Source: an uncultured Clostridia bacterium (GTDB lineage: Bacteria; Bacillota_A; Clostridia; Christensenellales; Borkfalkiaceae). Taken from it: a DNA stretch of 41,560 bases. This document shows, piece after piece, positions 24,637 to 32,660 of the stretch; position 1 is the stretch's first letter; each line of letters opens with the position of its first letter. The stretch is taken from NCBI GenBank assembly GCA_934292955.1, contig CAKQXZ010000014.1:1-41560 (forward strand). Reading direction: 5' to 3'. The position numbers were made by a program, and so were the translations under genes. The notes beneath the pieces are model-generated. The model ran no database searches. It was not told where the DNA came from and was given only the letters and a program-made list of their open reading frames with translations.

Positions 24637-24780
24637 GATAAGTCTTTAAGGGGTACGGCGATACCCGACGGACACGGGATGTCCGCAAGGCGGTAACTTT
24701 TTACGGAACACTGTAATTATGCGTGTTCGGTTTTATAACGGTTATTTTGCGCTTTGCGGTATGCAAAGCGTATTTTTTAT
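24637..24780 (+). promoter_or_regulatory. pyrR leader with terminator and candidate antiterminator
   Basis: The leader ends in a strong terminator hairpin: CGCTTTGC (24750-24757), a GGTAT loop, GCAAAGCG (24763-24770) and TATTTTTTAT. Upstream, GCAAGGCG (24685-24692) can pair along its whole length with CGCTTTGC (one G-U), which would break the terminator. GCAAGGCG in turn overlaps the end of a hairpin CGGACA/TGTCCG (24669-24685). This is the layout of a pyr attenuator with anti-antiterminator, antiterminator and terminator. No exact PyrR-binding loop (the CNGNGA type) was found, so control by PyrR is inferred from the gene. Confidence 0.55.
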
Positions 24781-24815
24781 GTAAAAATGTTCGCAAATCG
24801 CAGCGTAGGGGAAAT

Positions 24816-25355
24816 ATGAAAGACGAAAAAATCATACTCGACGAACAATCGGTAAACCGCGCGATATCAAGAATTGCACACGAGATTTCAGAACGCAACA
24901 AGGGCGTTAACAACGTCGTGCTTGTAGGCGTCGTAACGCGCGGCGTGCCTATGGCAAAACGGCTTGCCGAATGCATAGAAAAATTCGAGAGCGTTTCCGT
25001 TCCGACGGGCATCATAGATATATCGCTTTACCGCGACGACATAAGCGAAAAATACGACCACCCCGTTATAAACGGAAGCGACCTGCCGTTCGACGTAAAA
25101 AATAAAATAGTCGTGTTGTGCGACGACGTAATTTTTACAGGGCGCACCGCAAGAGCCGCTATGGAAGCCGTTCTTGCAAAAGGCAGACCTGCCGCAATTC
25201 AACTTGCCGTGCTTGTTGACCGCGGACACCGCGAACTGCCCATCCGCGCCGATTTCGTAGGCAAAAACCTGCCCACAAAACTAACCGAAATGGTTTCGGT
25301 TAACTTTGAAGAAACCGACGGCGAACAGAATATAAAACTTGCTTCGCTCGACTAA
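24816..25355 (+). CDS. pyrR: Bifunctional pyr operon regulator / uracil phosphoribosyltransferase PyrR
   Basis: A 179-residue PyrR with the PRPP-binding loop [20 protein letters not shown], the N-terminal [16 protein letters not shown], and the family segments [27 protein letters not shown] and [18 protein letters not shown]. PyrR binds pyrimidine mRNA leaders and also has some UPRTase activity. The start is set at 24816, with GGGG 5 bases upstream; the frame is open further upstream but that part runs through the leader hairpins. It is followed by a uracil permease, as in Bacillus. Confidence 0.95.
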   Translation: MKDEKIILDEQSVNRAISRIAHEISERNKGVNNVVLVGVVTRGVPMAKRLAECIEKFESVSVPTGIIDISLYRDDISEKYDHPVINGSDLPFDVKNKIVVLCDDVIFTGRTARAAMEAVLAKGRPAAIQLAVLVDRGHRELPIRADFVGKNLPTKLTEMVSVNFEETDGEQNIKLASLD

Positions 25356-25360
25356 AAACA

Positions 25361-25440
25361 AAGCGTTCAGAGAAATCCGTTCGCATATAACATATATAAT
25401 ATAACGCTTGCGCATATAAGCAAACACATGCAAGCAAGCG
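25361..25440 (+). promoter_or_regulatory. Mutually exclusive inverted repeats before the uracil permease
   Basis: AAGCGTT (25361-25367) pairs perfectly with AACGCTT (25403-25409). The same GCTTGC/CGCTT stretch can instead pair with GCAAGC or AAGCG downstream (25430-25440). CAGAGA follows the first arm at about 25368, a string like the CNGNGA loop known for PyrR sites. No clear terminator follows. Confidence 0.3.
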
Positions 25441-25539
25441 CAAAAAACAATTAAATAATTTTTATCAAGGGTTTAACGGCAGCAAAAAAAAGAATGCTGA
25501 CCGCTGAATAATTAATTTTATACGGGAGATATAAAAATT

Positions 25540-27003
25540 ATGAAACTCACCTATGAAGTACGGCAAAAAGTACCGTTCGGCAAAAACCTTGTGTTTGCTT
25601 TTCAGCAAGTGCTTGCAATTCTTGCCGCCACAGTTCTGGTGCCTGCACTCGTAAACGGCAACGCGGCAAAATTCTGCGCAGACAACGGTCTTACTTTCCT
25701 TTCTCAGAACATGAGTCAGGCTGCGGCGCTCATCGGCGCGGGCGTCGGTACCCTGGTCTACCTGCTCTTCACTAAATTCAAAAGCCCTGTCTTCTTAGGA
25801 AGTTCGTTCGCTTTCATCACTCCGCTTTCAACGGGTATCCTTTACGGCTACTGCGGCATAATCTTAGGTTCCATCTTCGCAGGTCTTGTTTATGTAATCA
25901 TCGCGCTTATCATAAGCAAAGTCGGCTCCGAATGGCTCAACAAACTTATGCCCCCCGTCATCATAGGACCGACCGTCGCGCTTATCGGTTTAAGCCTTTC
26001 GGGTTCGGCTATGAACAACCTTATGAACGTTGCGGGCGGCGCACAAAACTATAACCTGCTTGCAATTCTTGTAGGCGTTATAACCTTTATCGTAACCGTA
26101 ATCGCTTCGGTAAAGGGCAACAAACAAATGAAACTCATTCCTTTCGTAATCGGCGTAGGCGCGGGATATCTGGTCGCTACGATCTTCACCCTTATCGGTC
26201 TTGCGTGCGGTAACGAATATATGCAACTTATCAACTTCTCCGAATTTGCCAAAGTTGCAGACTTCAAAAACTGGATTCCCGGTCTTTCCTTTGTAGAAGC
26301 AATCAAAGAACTCAGCGGCAATGCGCAGACCACTTACGCTCTCGACTGGAGCGCGGTTCTCAGCCTGTTCGTAGCGTTCGCACCCGTTGCAATGGTTGTA
26401 TTTGCAGAACACGTTGCAGACCACAAGAACATCTCTTCCATCATCGGCAACGACCTGCTTAAAGATCCCGGACTTCACAGAACTCTTCTCGGCGACGGCG
26501 TAGGCTCTATCGCGGGCGCAATCTTCGGCGGCTGCCCCAACACAACTTACGGCGAATCGATCGGCTGCGTGGCAATCACCGGTAACGCTTCGGTATACAC
26601 CATCTTCACCACGGCGATTATGTGCATAGTCCTTGCGTTTATCTACCCCGTAATGCTCTTCATCGAAAGCATACCCGCTTGCGTAGTCGGCGGTATCTGC
26701 ATCGCGCTCTACGGTTTCATCGCTGTATCCGGTCTTCGTATGTTCAAGAACGTTGACCTTGACGACTCCAAGAACCTGTTCGTAGTTGCGGCTATCTTCG
26801 TAACCGGTCTCGGCGGACTCCAGCTCAAGTTCGGCAAAGTTACCATTTCGAGCATCGCTTGCGCACTCATTCTCGGTATCGTCGTAAACCTTATACTTAA
26901 ACCCAAAAAAGTTAACGTAACCAAAAAGGTTGACCTTACTCCCGACGAAGTAGTCGAAGAAGATATGTTCGGCTCAACCGTTACCGACAAAAAAGACAAA
27001 TAA
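25540..27003 (+). CDS. uraA: Uracil permease, NCS2 family
   Basis: A 487-residue nucleobase:cation symporter of the NCS2 family with 12-14 membrane helices. It has the family regions VPALVNG, GSSFAFITPL, QxAGHxT-like VFAEHVADHKN, and GCPNTTYGESIGCVAITGNAS. The TTYGE/ENIG-type segment is typical of uracil permeases. It imports uracil. AGGGAG-like ACGGGAG lies 10 bases before the ATG. Its position after pyrR fits pyrimidine-controlled expression. The C-terminus has an acidic and lysine-rich tail. Confidence 0.93.
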   Translation: MKLTYEVRQKVPFGKNLVFAFQQVLAILAATVLVPALVNGNAAKFCADNGLTFLSQNMSQAAALIGAGVGTLVYLLFTKFKSPVFLGSSFAFITPLSTGILYGYCGIILGSIFAGLVYVIIALIISKVGSEWLNKLMPPVIIGPTVALIGLSLSGSAMNNLMNVAGGAQNYNLLAILVGVITFIVTVIASVKGNKQMKLIPFVIGVGAGYLVATIFTLIGLACGNEYMQLINFSEFAKVADFKNWIPGLSFVEAIKELSGNAQTTYALDWSAVLSLFVAFAPVAMVVFAEHVADHKNISSIIGNDLLKDPGLHRTLLGDGVGSIAGAIFGGCPNTTYGESIGCVAITGNASVYTIFTTAIMCIVLAFIYPVMLFIESIPACVVGGICIALYGFIAVSGLRMFKNVDLDDSKNLFVVAAIFVTGLGGLQLKFGKVTISSIACALILGIVVNLILKPKKVNVTKKVDLTPDEVVEEDMFGSTVTDKKDK

Positions 27004-27079
27004 TAAAAATTTAATACTCTCGCTCAAAAAAAGTCAAAAAACGAGATATTGAATGTCAAAAAAACTATATCAAAAAATA

Positions 27080-27113
27080 CGCCTGTATGAGTAATCATAC
27101 AGGCGATTTTTTT
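27080..27113 (+). terminator. Rho-independent terminator after the uracil permease
   Basis: A perfect 11-bp stem CGCCTGTATGA/TCATACAGGCG with a GTAA loop, then a seven-T run (27107-27113). Confidence 0.92.
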
Positions 27114-27148
27114 AATTGGTTATAAAGAATGAATCCCTTAATATTTAA

Positions 27149-27862
27149 TTATTCAAGAATGTTTGTGGTAATAAAGTCAACGCCTAAGTCAACAAGTTTT
27201 TCGGCGTCGGTCTTATCGTTAACCGTCCAGCAGTTGATTTTTATGCCCTTTTGCTTAAGAATTTTAACGTTTTCTTCGTTCAAAGACGGATAATAGCAAT
27301 CGAGATCGAGTTTATATTCGACCATATAATTTATGGTATCGTCGTTTATTTCGCCAGTCAAAAACTGAAGAATTGCATTCGGTAACAGCGCGCGCATTTT
27401 CTTCAATGCTTCGGCGTGGAACGAAATATATACGATTTTATCTGACATTTTGGCATTTTCAACTTCTGCGATTATGTCTTTCAACTGCGCTTCTTCAAAG
27501 TTGACTTTAAGTTCAAGAACACAGATTTTATCGTACTTTTGGCAAACTTCAAGATATTCTTTAAGCGACGGAACGACCGTATATTCCACCGTATCGCCGT
27601 CCGTATTTATTCTTATTTTTCTTAACTGTTCATATGTGCAATCACAAATATTTACGTCCGCGCCGAAAATGCGTTTAAGATTTTCATCGTGCGAAATAAC
27701 GTATTTGCCGTCTTTAGTGGCATGCACGTCGGTTTCGATTCCGTAATAACTTCTGTTTCCCGCCGCAACGAACGCACATTGAGTATTTTCGGTTTCGATC
27801 CCGCTCAAGCCCCTGTGCGCAACCATAAGAACGTTCTTTTTATTGATTTTCAAGGTGTCCAT
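27149..27862 (-). CDS. Glycerophosphodiester phosphodiesterase
   Basis: A 237-residue GDPD-domain enzyme that hydrolyses glycerophosphodiesters to glycerol 3-phosphate and an alcohol. Active-site segments are VAHRGLSGIETENT (His-Arg, Glu), IETDVHATKDG (Glu and Asp), and VISHDENLKRIFG (His-Asp). The C-terminal WTVNDKTDAEKLVDLGVDFITTN is the usual end of the TIM barrel. No signal peptide is seen, so it is a cytosolic form of the UgpQ type. GGGAGC lies 5 bases before the ATG. It is convergent with the uracil permease and alone in its transcript. Confidence 0.93.
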   Translation of the reverse strand: MDTLKINKKNVLMVAHRGLSGIETENTQCAFVAAGNRSYYGIETDVHATKDGKYVISHDENLKRIFGADVNICDCTYEQLRKIRINTDGDTVEYTVVPSLKEYLEVCQKYDKICVLELKVNFEEAQLKDIIAEVENAKMSDKIVYISFHAEALKKMRALLPNAILQFLTGEINDDTINYMVEYKLDLDCYYPSLNEENVKILKQKGIKINCWTVNDKTDAEKLVDLGVDFITTNILE

Positions 27863-27964
27863 AAACTGCTCCCTTTTTTATTTAATTTTAGCACAACGGT
27901 TTTTATCGGTCAATGCTATGCGATATATTTATTTCAAAAACCCGACGTTTTTATGCTGCGGGTA

Positions 27965-27993
27965 TTGACCAATACGGCAAAACGTGATAAAAT
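27965..27993 (+). promoter_or_regulatory. Promoter of the DUF896 gene
   Basis: TTGACC (27965-27970) and TAAAAT (27988-27993) with a 17-base spacer, 66 bp before the ATG. Confidence 0.5.
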
Positions 27994-28059
27994 AATCGTA
28001 CGGTTAAAGTCAAATAACACGACCCAAAACCGAATTTCACCATAAGGAACAATATATTT

Positions 28060-28275
28060 ATGAATAAAGAAAAAATAGACAGAATAAACTTTCTTGCGCA
28101 CAAATCAAAAACGCCGGAAGGCTTGACCGAAGAAGAAAAGAACGAACAGGCGGTACTCCGTAAAGAATACATTGCCGAATGGCGGCGCGGAATGACAGAA
28201 ACGCTTGAAAACACTTATATCGTTGAACCAGACGGCACAAAGCATAAAGTAGAACCGCTGGAAAACAAACACTGA
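28060..28275 (+). CDS. DUF896 family protein
   Basis: A 71-residue helical protein that matches DUF896 (YnzC/YozD-like): KIDRINFLAHKSKTPEGLTEEEKNEQAVLRKEYIAEWR is the conserved helical hairpin, and the C-terminus is charged. Members are widespread in Bacillota, with no firm function. AAGGA lies about 12 bases upstream. The stop codon is inside a two-unit 24-bp tandem repeat. It has its own promoter and a bidirectional terminator shared with the TerB-like gene. Confidence 0.9.
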   Translation: MNKEKIDRINFLAHKSKTPEGLTEEEKNEQAVLRKEYIAEWRRGMTETLENTYIVEPDGTKHKVEPLENKH

Positions 28276-28319
28276 TTTTTAGCCGCAAATAGACGCTGAT
28301 TTTTAGCCACAAATAAACG
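28272..28319 (+). repeat. 24-bp tandem repeat, two units
   Basis: Units at 28272-28295 and 28296-28319 (CTGATTTTTAGCC, then A or G, then CAAATA, then A or G, then ACG) differ at two positions. The first unit includes the TGA stop of the DUF896 gene. Confidence 0.75.
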
Positions 28320-28347
28320 AATAAATCTATGTTAAAATACATATATA

Positions 28348-28389
28348 AAAACACGCTTTACGAATATTTCCCGGTTAAGCGTGTTTTGT
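28348..28389. terminator. Bidirectional terminator
   Basis: AAACACGCTT and AAGCGTGTTT form a 10-bp stem with a 17-base loop, flanked by A-run and T-run. It lies between the convergent DUF896 and TerB-like genes. Confidence 0.75.
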
Positions 28390-28413
28390 TTATCTTTATT
28401 TCGAATTATACGT

Positions 28414-28869
28414 TTATGCTTTGCAAAGGCGGCGAATATAATTGCGTTCTTTAAGCGAAACTTTACCGTCTACGGTTACAACGCTAAGGCAAAGCAGAAC
28501 GATATCTTCCTGCAGACTTTCGTCTAACATAGCAAGAATAGAAGTGAGTTCATGCGTATATTCTTTCAACGCTTTGTTGCCGTCCTTATCATTTTCGAAA
28601 CTTTCTTTGATCGATTCGAAATCGAAATCATTACCGAAAACGCGAACGAGCGCGGGATATATAAGCAAATATTCTTTTTCGTCGACCTTGCCGTCCGCTA
28701 CAACCGAACCGAGAATGAAACTTGCAAGAACGTGAACGGGATCTACGTCGGGAATGTCAAGCAAGGCAAGTTTAGCCAGAATTTTTGCGGAACTTTCAAC
28801 TAAAAGCGCGCCCCTTTCTACAACAGTCATCTTTTCGCATTCGTTACACAGTTTTGTGAATTCAAACAT
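28414..28869 (-). CDS. TerB-like helical protein
   Basis: A 151-residue helical protein with two copies of a TerB-like segment: VVADGKVDEKEYLLIYPAL near residue 55 and VVTVDGKVSLKERNYIRRL near 130. The D-G-x-V/I-x-x-x-E pattern is that of the TerB/DjlA-like co-chaperone fold. No membrane helix or signal. TerB-fold proteins are tied to tellurite resistance and stress complexes, but no other ter gene is in the window. The function is not assigned. It is convergent with DUF896. Confidence 0.6.
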   Translation of the reverse strand: MFEFTKLCNECEKMTVVERGALLVESSAKILAKLALLDIPDVDPVHVLASFILGSVVADGKVDEKEYLLIYPALVRVFGNDFDFESIKESFENDKDGNKALKEYTHELTSILAMLDESLQEDIVLLCLSVVTVDGKVSLKERNYIRRLCKA

Positions 28870-29125
28870 TTTTTACTCCTTTTAATGCGGTTACGCTTTA
28901 TCGATTTTTACCAATTAACGAAAAAAATCAAAGCAATGCGCCAACCTTTTTTATAATCCAATTATATTAATTCGGTTAGCAAAAAGCAATCAAAAATAAC
29001 AACAAATCAAGCGAGATTGTCAATATTTGTTGATTTTTTAAGCAAATGCGTAACAAATTCGGCTTTAATATTGACTATACAAGGCTAAAATCGACTTTTT
29101 ATGTGCTTTACTATAACGATTAACA

Positions 29126-29198
29126 AACATAGTAAAAACGCCCAGATAGGTTTCCACCCAACTTAAAGTATTTATAAAAAACATAGTAAAAACGCCCA
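29126..29198 (+). repeat. Direct repeat near rplS terminator
   Basis: AACATAGTAAAAACGCCCA occurs identically at 29126-29144 and 29180-29198. The second copy is half of the rplS terminator. The remainder of the gap 28870-29236 shows nothing recognisable beyond these. Confidence 0.7.
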
Positions 29199-29220
29199 AA
29201 GCGAATGCTTTGAGCGTTTT
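29186..29220 (-). terminator. Terminator after rplS
   Basis: On the minus strand AAAACGC and GCGTTTT, with inner AAAGC/GCTTT pairing across a two-base mismatch, form a stem followed by T-rich sequence. Confidence 0.7.
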
Positions 29221-29236
29221 GAAATTACGATAAAAA

Positions 29237-29578
29237 TTAAAGTGCTTCTTTAACTTTTGCAGCCTTACCCGTACGTCCTCTGAGATAGTACAGTTTTGCT
29301 CTTCTGACTTTACCGCGTCTTACAACGTCAACCTTAACAACCTTGGGCGAATGAACGGGGAACGTTCTTTCTACGCCGATACCGAAAGAAAGTCTTCTTA
29401 CGGTGAAGGTTTCGCTGATGCTGCCGTGTCTTTTTGCGATTACGACGCCTTCGAAGATCTGAATTCTGGTCTTGTCACCTTCGATAACTTCAAAGGATAC
29501 TTTTACGGTATCGCCAACGTTAAAAGAAGGAGTTTCGGATTTGAGATTTTCCTGATTGATCTGATCAATAATGTTCAT
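29237..29578 (-). CDS. rplS: 50S ribosomal protein L19
   Basis: A 113-residue L19, the usual length, located at the 30S-50S interface. Motifs are [57 protein letters not shown] and [26 protein letters not shown] strong AGGAGG ribosome site lies 11 bases upstream within a structured leader. It is monocistronic here, without trmD or rpsP next to it. Confidence 0.97.
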   Translation of the reverse strand: MNIIDQINQENLKSETPSFNVGDTVKVSFEVIEGDKTRIQIFEGVVIAKRHGSISETFTVRRLSFGIGVERTFPVHSPKVVKVDVVRRGKVRRAKLYYLRGRTGKAAKVKEAL

Positions 29579-29587
29579 GATGACTTA

Positions 29588-29640
29588 TACCTCCTATATT
29601 ACTAAGCGTTCGTTGCCATACCGCAAGAGGACCGCCCGAA
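29588..29640 (-). promoter_or_regulatory. Candidate L19 leader (autoregulatory RNA)
   Basis: On the minus strand UUGC-GGUAUG-GCAA forms a hairpin inside an outer GCG/CGC pairing, and a CCUC in the internal loop is complementary to the GAGG of the ribosome site. Bacillota rplS genes are known to carry an L19 leader at this position; a covariance-model match was not run. Confidence 0.45.
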
Positions 29641-29743
29641 GTCACTTTAGTATTTTAGCATAATAAAAGTCGGCAAGCAAGCGTTTTTTACGCAGTTTAT
29701 AAAAAAACTTGCCGCCTTTTATCATTTTTGAATTGATTTTTAA

Positions 29744-30193
29744 TTATTTATTGTTTTTTTCGCAATCGTCGCAAGATTCGGCGTCGCAGTCTTCGCAATC
29801 TTCGCAGTCGCAACCGTCAACTTCGGCGGCTTCGGCAGCGGCAGCCTGCTCGTCCATTTCGTTGCAGAACTGTTCGTAAACCTTTTCGAGTAAAGCTTCG
29901 TCGGAAACGGGTTTAAGATCGGCGCTGCCGTCTTCGTTTTCTTCGCCGGCTTCGAAAATAACTACGCTCTGATCGTCAAGACCTTCGATTTCTTCGGCGG
30001 GCAGGAAAAATACGTACCATTTGTCGTCGAACTGAGTTCCGCCGATATGAGCAAACTTATACGCCTTGCCCGATTCGTCGAAAAGTTCTACTATTTCTTC
30101 TTCGTCTTCGCCGCAGCAACCGCAGTCGCAATCGTGATCATGTTCGTGTACATGTTCGTGATTATGTTCGTGTTCGTGTAATTTTTCGTCCAT
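29744..30193 (-). CDS. DUF1292 protein with His-rich and Cys-rich tails
   Basis: A 149-residue acidic protein. The core (about 32-95: EIVELFDESGKAYKFAHIGG, then WYVFFLPAEE and VVIFEAGEENEDG) matches DUF1292. It is flanked by an N-terminal His-rich run (HEHEHNHEHVHEHDHD) ending in CDCGCCG, and by a C-terminal Cys/Asp/Glu-rich tail with nine Cys. The tails look metal-binding, possibly for zinc or another soft metal. DUF1292 genes often accompany ruvX in Clostridia, as here (about 90 bp). The function of the family is unknown. Confidence 0.82.
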   Translation of the reverse strand: MDEKLHEHEHNHEHVHEHDHDCDCGCCGEDEEEIVELFDESGKAYKFAHIGGTQFDDKWYVFFLPAEEIEGLDDQSVVIFEAGEENEDGSADLKPVSDEALLEKVYEQFCNEMDEQAAAAEAAEVDGCDCEDCEDCDAESCDDCEKNNK

Positions 30194-30284
30194 TTTTATT
30201 CTCCGATTATGCGGTTAACCGCATACAAATTTTATTTTGTTTCAATACCGCCGATTTAACGACGTTTTTTAAGTTTTTCCGCGT

Positions 30285-30716
30285 TTACTTTCTTGCGTTT
30301 TCGAAAGCAACTTTGCGCATATAGTCTTCTAAAATGAAAGATGCAGCAACCGCGTCGACCACTTTTTTGCGGTTTTTACGGCTCATATCTTCCACTATAA
30401 GCACTCTGTGCGCTTCAAGCGTGGAAAAACGCTCGTCGAAAGCGACGACGGGAATTTTTGTATTCTTTTCGATTTCGGCGATAAAAGAGCGTGTTTTTGT
30501 CGTTTGCTCGCTATCCGTTCCGTCGAAATTAAGGGGAAGCCCGCAGACAATTTCGTCGGCGCACCGCTCTTCTGCCTTTTTAACAAGATACGCTATATCA
30601 TCGGCAAAGTTTTTGCGGTGATACGTTTCTACGGGCAACGCCATGCTCCCGAACGGATCGGAAACGGCGATACCTATTCTTTTGTCGCCAATATCGAATG
30701 CAATGTATTTTTTCAT
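30285..30716 (-). CDS. ruvX: RuvX/YqgF-family Holliday junction resolvase-like nuclease
   Basis: A 143-residue RNase H-fold protein with YIAFDIGDKRIGIAVSDP at the N-terminus (catalytic Asp), GLPLNFDG, FDERFSTLEAH and the C-terminal KKVVDAVAASFILEDYM with a further acidic residue. The family acts in rRNA 5'-end processing or as a Holliday junction resolvase. The start is set at the ATG 30716, as the protein then begins MKKYIAFDIG. A TTG six codons upstream is also open, and neither has a clear ribosome site. It is followed by the DUF1292 gene. Confidence 0.92.
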   Translation of the reverse strand: MKKYIAFDIGDKRIGIAVSDPFGSMALPVETYHRKNFADDIAYLVKKAEERCADEIVCGLPLNFDGTDSEQTTKTRSFIAEIEKNTKIPVVAFDERFSTLEAHRVLIVEDMSRKNRKKVVDAVAASFILEDYMRKVAFENARK

Positions 30717-30770
30717 CTGTTTTAATTTTAACAAACCGCAAAAATTAAGTAAAGCAAATAGGCGCCGTTT

Positions 30771-30810
30771 GGGGATTTCATTCGCTATCGCTGATTATTT
30801 TTGCGGGTTT
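30771..30810 (+). repeat. Solo end of the MITE-like element
   Basis: GGGATTTCATTCG, then ATTATTTTTGCGG matches the right end of the element at 12911-13204 at about 34 of 40 positions. No second end was found nearby. It lies between ruvX and the MFS gene. Confidence 0.55.
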
Positions 30811-30846
30811 TGCAACTGTTTTTGAGTGAGAATAAGTTATTTACGC

Positions 30847-32562
30847 TTATTTTGCGGTTTCTTCGGCATCGCCCTGCTTTAAGTCTTTAAGTTTTACGTT
30901 ATCTCCGTGTTTTACAAAGACCATGGTTATAAACGACATAAACGCAAAGAACGCGGCGTACAGGAACAACGGATGCATGCTGCCCACAAGGTCCATAAGC
31001 AAGCCCGAAAGCACGGGAGTGACTATCTGCGCCGCCATGCTTGCGGTATAATAGTAACCGGTGTATTTACCGACGTTGCCGCCCTTTGCAAGTTCGACCA
31101 CCATCGGGAAAGAATTGACGTTTATAGTCGCCCAGCCGATACCGCCAAGCACAAAGAATATATTGACGAACACGCCGGGAGTTGCCGCGCTGAAGAACGA
31201 CATTGTAAAGAATGCGATTACAAGGCATGCGACACCCATTAAAATACTCTTCTTTCTGCCGATTTTGCTTGCCAGAAAACCCGCGGGAATATAAGCTATT
31301 ATCGCCGCTGCCTGCGCTATAAGCATTGTGATATTGAAGTCGCGGTGCAGAACGTTTGTGGCGTAAAGCGAATATTTGGAAGTTACGGCGTTATAGCCGA
31401 TATACCACAGTGCGACCGACGCAAGAATAAGAATGAGCGATCTGAATTTCGCCTTGTCGGTTTTGATAAGGTCTTTCATTCCGCCCTTATCGGCTCCGCT
31501 CGTTTCTTTTACCTTGTCGTCTACATAATCTTCGATTTCGTCGCTTTCGGTTTCAAGTCCGAGTTTTTGGGACTCCTCTTCCATATCCTTCGCCCATTCG
31601 GGTTCTTTTACGAACAACATAAACACCGCAAGCCCCAAAGCCATTACGCCGCAAACGGCTATGACGTACCACGTGAACGAAGAGTTCTGATTTTTAAGCG
31701 ATGACGTGCCGAACGCGATACCTAAGCCCAGAACTATCATTGCGCCCGCCGTACCCATGAGATTGATTATGGCGTTGCCCTGCGATCGCAACGGTTTTAT
31801 CGTTACGTCGGGCATGAGTGCGACCGCGGGCGATCGGAATGTTGCCATTGCAACGAGCGTTATAAGCAGTATAAGTATAAAGAAGATAAGCGGCGCGGGA
31901 TTGGATTTTGTTTTATTCCATGCATAATTGCTGTGCGCTTCGCTTATCAGCGTATAAGCAGATTGTTTTACATAGTTTGCTTTTTCGGTAAGACTGTAAG
32001 TTTTGGTCTGCGAATTGTAATAATAACTTGTATCATAATCGATATCCATAAACCAGCTTTTTGTCTGCAACTGCTCGCCGGGATTGAGTTCTTCATACGG
32101 CTTATTGTAGCAGATCATGGCGGCATAATCTTTTACGGTGTATTCTTTTGCGACCTTTTTATCGAAAGAAACGGTCTTTTCCGAATTGGGAACAGGCGTT
32201 TCGTCTTCCCAGAACATTTCCTGCGCGGTGTTGTTATCCATAGCGATCTGCGCAAGTTGCGCGTTATCGGCATATGTAAGTCCGATAAAAGCAATGATTG
32301 CTGCAATCGTACCGAGCACTATGAACGGGGTACGCTTTCCGTATTTACTCTTTGTTTTATCGGACAGAGAGCCGAACAACGGAAGCAAAAATACCGCAAG
32401 CACGTTATCGAGCGCCATAATCACGCCCGACCACGTCTGGTTCATACCGAATTTGTTCACCAGCATCAACGGTACGATGGCTTCGTACGCCTGCCAGAAC
32501 GCACAGATTAAAAAGAATGCAAATCCGACAAAAATTGTCCTTTTATAGTTCAGTTTCATCAT
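30847..32562 (-). CDS. MFS transporter with a large inter-helix insertion
   Basis: A 571-residue 12-helix transporter. GSLSDKTKSKYGKRTPFI (loop 2-3) is the GPH/SLC45-like form of the MFS signature, and PAGFLASKIGRKKSI is the corresponding motif after helix 8. A hydrophilic segment of about 125 residues (about 99-224, between helices 3 and 4) is longer than normal for the family and would face outward. A cytosolic central loop with many Glu and Asp separates the halves. Sugar transport is typical of GPH members, but the substrate is unknown. AAGGAG lies 5 bases before the first ATG. Confidence 0.82.
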   Translation of the reverse strand: MMKLNYKRTIFVGFAFFLICAFWQAYEAIVPLMLVNKFGMNQTWSGVIMALDNVLAVFLLPLFGSLSDKTKSKYGKRTPFIVLGTIAAIIAFIGLTYADNAQLAQIAMDNNTAQEMFWEDETPVPNSEKTVSFDKKVAKEYTVKDYAAMICYNKPYEELNPGEQLQTKSWFMDIDYDTSYYYNSQTKTYSLTEKANYVKQSAYTLISEAHSNYAWNKTKSNPAPLIFFILILLITLVAMATFRSPAVALMPDVTIKPLRSQGNAIINLMGTAGAMIVLGLGIAFGTSSLKNQNSSFTWYVIAVCGVMALGLAVFMLFVKEPEWAKDMEEESQKLGLETESDEIEDYVDDKVKETSGADKGGMKDLIKTDKAKFRSLILILASVALWYIGYNAVTSKYSLYATNVLHRDFNITMLIAQAAAIIAYIPAGFLASKIGRKKSILMGVACLVIAFFTMSFFSAATPGVFVNIFFVLGGIGWATINVNSFPMVVELAKGGNVGKYTGYYYTASMAAQIVTPVLSGLLMDLVGSMHPLFLYAAFFAFMSFITMVFVKHGDNVKLKDLKQGDAEETAK

Positions 32563-32604
32563 TATCTCCTTAAAAATGCCGTAATCTGCCGCCGAAATAC
32601 GGGG

Positions 32605-32623
32605 CTATAAGTCGATTATCGAC
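32605..32623 (+). repeat. Dispersed intergenic motif, copy I
   Basis: A perfect core CTATAAGTCGATTATCG followed by AC, between the MFS start and the zinc-ribbon gene stop. In antisense orientation to both genes. Confidence 0.88.
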
Positions 32624-32660
32624 ACTTAAGTCAAACATTTTACTTTTTAAGATAAATGCT

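Noticed and set aside
24653..24685. Two hairpins with ACGG near their loops, like a guanidine-II (mini-ykkC) riboswitch
   Set aside because: The ACGG bases are not clean tetraloops closed by the stems, and the gene downstream is pyrR rather than a guanidine exporter.
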